From: Paraburkholderia tagetis
GTDB lineage: Bacteria > Pseudomonadota > Gammaproteobacteria > Burkholderiales > Burkholderiaceae
Length of the DNA: 64,000 bases
Assembly: GCF_022213065.1 (NCBI RefSeq)
Contig: NZ_JAKLJA010000001.1
Coordinates: 496,001-560,000 of the forward strand
Direction of reading: 5' to 3'
Below are positions 62,720 to 64,000 of the stretch, piece by piece. Within the stretch, counting starts at the first letter, position 1, and each line of letters begins with the position of its first letter. Below the pieces are notes generated by a model, which had not been told where the DNA came from, did not search any database, and saw nothing but the letters and a program-made list of their open reading frames with translations. The translations under genes and the position numbers were made by a program.

Positions 62720-63382
62720 CTATGCGAGCGTCCCGATGCGATAGCCCACGCCTCGCACGTTATGGATGGCGTCGCTTCCCAGCTTTCGGCGCAGATTGTG
62801 GACATGTACCTGGATGGCGTTACTTTCGATCTCCTCGTTCCACCCGTACAGGCGCTCCTCGAGCTGCGAGCGCGTGACGACGATTGCCGGGTCGCGCATG
62901 AGCTCCTGCAACAACGCGAACTCACGCGTCGTCACGGGCACCTCCTGGTCGCGCAACCATAAGCGGTGTTGCGCAGGGTCGAGCCGCAGCGCGCCGACTT
63001 GCAGCAACGGTTGCACGCGCCCCGCCTGGTGCCGGTTCACCACGCGAATACGGGCCAGCAACTCGTCGAGCGCAAACGGCTTGACGAGGTAATCGTCGGC
63101 GCCGCCGTCGAGACCCGCGACCCCATCCGGAACAGCATCGCGAGCGGTAATCACGATCACGGGCGTCGCATCGTTTCGCTGCCGCAGCCTCGCGAGCAGC
63201 ATGAGCCCGTCCTTTCCGGAGCGGCCGATGTCGAGCAGCACCAGGCCATACGAAGTCGTTCCAAGCGCCAGCATGGCCGACTCCCCGTGCTCCGCCCAGT
63301 CGACGGCGAAGCCCTCCTTGTGCAATTCGCGCTGCAATTCACCGTCTGTCGACGCGTCATCTCCCACGAGCAATATGCGCAT
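62720..63382 (-). CDS. OmpR-type response regulator, QseB/PmrA-like
   Basis: The 220-residue protein has the receiver motifs (LLVGDDASTDGE, LVLLDIGRSGKDGL with the phosphoacceptor Asp, VITARD, DDYLVKPFAL) and a winged-helix domain (TTREFALLQELMRDP, EIESNAIQVHVHNLRRKLGS, VRGVGYRIG) of the QseB/PmrA type. It is the first gene of the tandem pair. CTTAA-rich sequence similar to QseB/PmrA boxes lies about 220-280 bp upstream. No sensor kinase is in the window after it. Confidence 0.93.
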   Translation of the reverse strand: MRILLVGDDASTDGELQRELHKEGFAVDWAEHGESAMLALGTTSYGLVLLDIGRSGKDGLMLLARLRQRNDATPVIVITARDAVPDGVAGLDGGADDYLVKPFALDELLARIRVVNRHQAGRVQPLLQVGALRLDPAQHRLWLRDQEVPVTTREFALLQELMRDPAIVVTRSQLEERLYGWNEEIESNAIQVHVHNLRRKLGSDAIHNVRGVGYRIGTLA

Positions 63383-63598
63383 GGTGTTCCCCGTATTTCA
63401 TTTCATTGCCTGCCAATGATTTCGATACGCACGTTGTTTCCGGCGCATTAATTGAATGTGTTGAGAAAAGCGTCTCACAAAACAACCGCCACACAATCGA
63501 GTAGCGCGTTGCTGTCGTCGTGAACACCCGCTTCAAATGGCTGCGATCAACGAGGCTAGTGCACTGCGAACCCCGGACACAAACGGAAAAGGCTAGTG

Positions 63599-63676
63599 CC
63601 GCAAACCTTAAGGGACCATTAACGCTCGTATCCACCGCGACCGATTTGCAACAGCTTAAGGTTTGCGGAATTTTTT
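63599..63676. promoter_or_regulatory. Inverted repeat with CTTAA boxes upstream of the response regulators
   Basis: Arms CCGCAAACCTTAAG (63599-63612) and its exact complement (63655-63668) enclose 42 bases, and six T follow. Within the first arm CTTAA-N6-ATTAA (63607-63622) resembles the CTTAA-N6-CTTAA box of QseB/PmrA regulators. It could be an operator cluster or a plus-strand terminator. Confidence 0.4.
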
Positions 63677-63689
63677 AAGGCGGACAAGC

Positions 63690-64000
63690 GCCTAGTGAAT
63701 TCCCTGGCCAGCGGCCCGCTCCGGCAAATCCTTGTGCCGATACCTCTCTTGTCTCTTTACGTTTTCCTTTATGAAGATCGCATGAAACTCCGCGCTGCGC
63801 GCCGCCCGCAGCAATCGTCAAGAACGGGCGTCAGCCTCTCCACACGGCCCTCTCCGGTACGCGACCTGGTTATAGGCTCCCGAGGAAGACGGCGGCGCAG
63901 CATCCGGATCATAACCCTCCATCATTTAAATGGCTTACAGCCATAAGCTCTCTTTTATCGTCCGCATAAAATTATTCGATTGTCCTTAAGCTGGGCGCGC
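63690..64000. other. No recognised gene
   Basis: This stretch has a short plus-strand frame (63695-63946) of Arg-rich, low-complexity character that I do not accept as a gene, a small hairpin ATGGCT/AGCCAT near 63930 and another CCTTAAG near 63985. It may hold the promoter of a gene beyond the window. Confidence 0.4.

Noticed and set aside
63695..63946. 83-residue plus-strand frame near the window end
   Set aside because: Arg-rich, low complexity, no ribosome site or homologous motif.

Overview
The window looks like chromosomal DNA of a Burkholderiaceae bacterium, most likely Paraburkholderia or a close relative. This is inferred from very high GC, long antisense open frames opposite most genes, many LysR regulators, the families present, and a dispersed palindromic repeat. 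No rRNA, tRNA, CRISPR array, phage or intact transposase was recognised.

Layout. 1-7.1 kb holds the end of a Na/Pi cotransporter, a toxin-gene fragment, and a histidine phosphatase / phosphotransferase / SDR / acyl-CoA dehydrogenase / LysR group interrupted by one full repeat element. 7.2-10.1 kb has a cyclopropane-synthase-like methyltransferase behind a ClC chloride channel. 10.2-20.0 kb is one minus-strand catabolic locus: GntR regulator, MtnK-type kinase, MtnA-type isomerase, class II aldolase, a complete ribose-type ABC importer and DhaK/DhaL. It reads as a DHAP-shunt type route for methylthioribose or 5-deoxyribose with its own importer and an unexplained second kinase. 20.3-24.8 kb has a fused indolepyruvate ferredoxin oxidoreductase and a divergent LysR gene.

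24.9-32.6 kb is nitrate assimilation: NarK-type transporter, molybdenum nitrate reductase, NirD and NirB. Both transcription units carry a sigma-54 promoter, NtrC-like sites and a leader hairpin with an AAUGGU hexaloop of the kind bound by ANTAR antiterminators; the transporter leader also has an intrinsic terminator. A decayed duplicate of the nirB start lies after the transporter gene.

32.7-40 kb is the least ordinary part. It holds two small membrane proteins, a LuxR gene split by a frameshift, an AT-richer patch with a possible permuted-papain-fold protein split at an A9 tract, an in-frame fusion of a truncated aconitase to half an MFS transporter, and several small genes. 40.3-47.7 kb holds a chemoreceptor, an orphan amino-acid binding protein, a histidine ammonia-lyase with a permease behind a HutC-like operator, and WrbA. 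47.8-53.5 kb holds a binding protein translationally coupled to a GGDEF-EAL enzyme, and a leucine-rich-repeat kinase. 54.2-57.4 kb encodes E1alpha, E1beta and E2 of a 2-oxoacid dehydrogenase. 57.5-63.4 kb is a run of small accessory genes (DUF1269-like, DUF1059, GYD, DnaJ) and two tandem OmpR-type response regulators without a kinase.

The strongest leads are the importer-equipped DHAP-shunt locus, the dual NtrC/ANTAR control of nitrate assimilation, the aconitase-MFS fusion, the A9-split protein, the SBP/GGDEF-EAL pair, and the inverted-arm repeat present four times.
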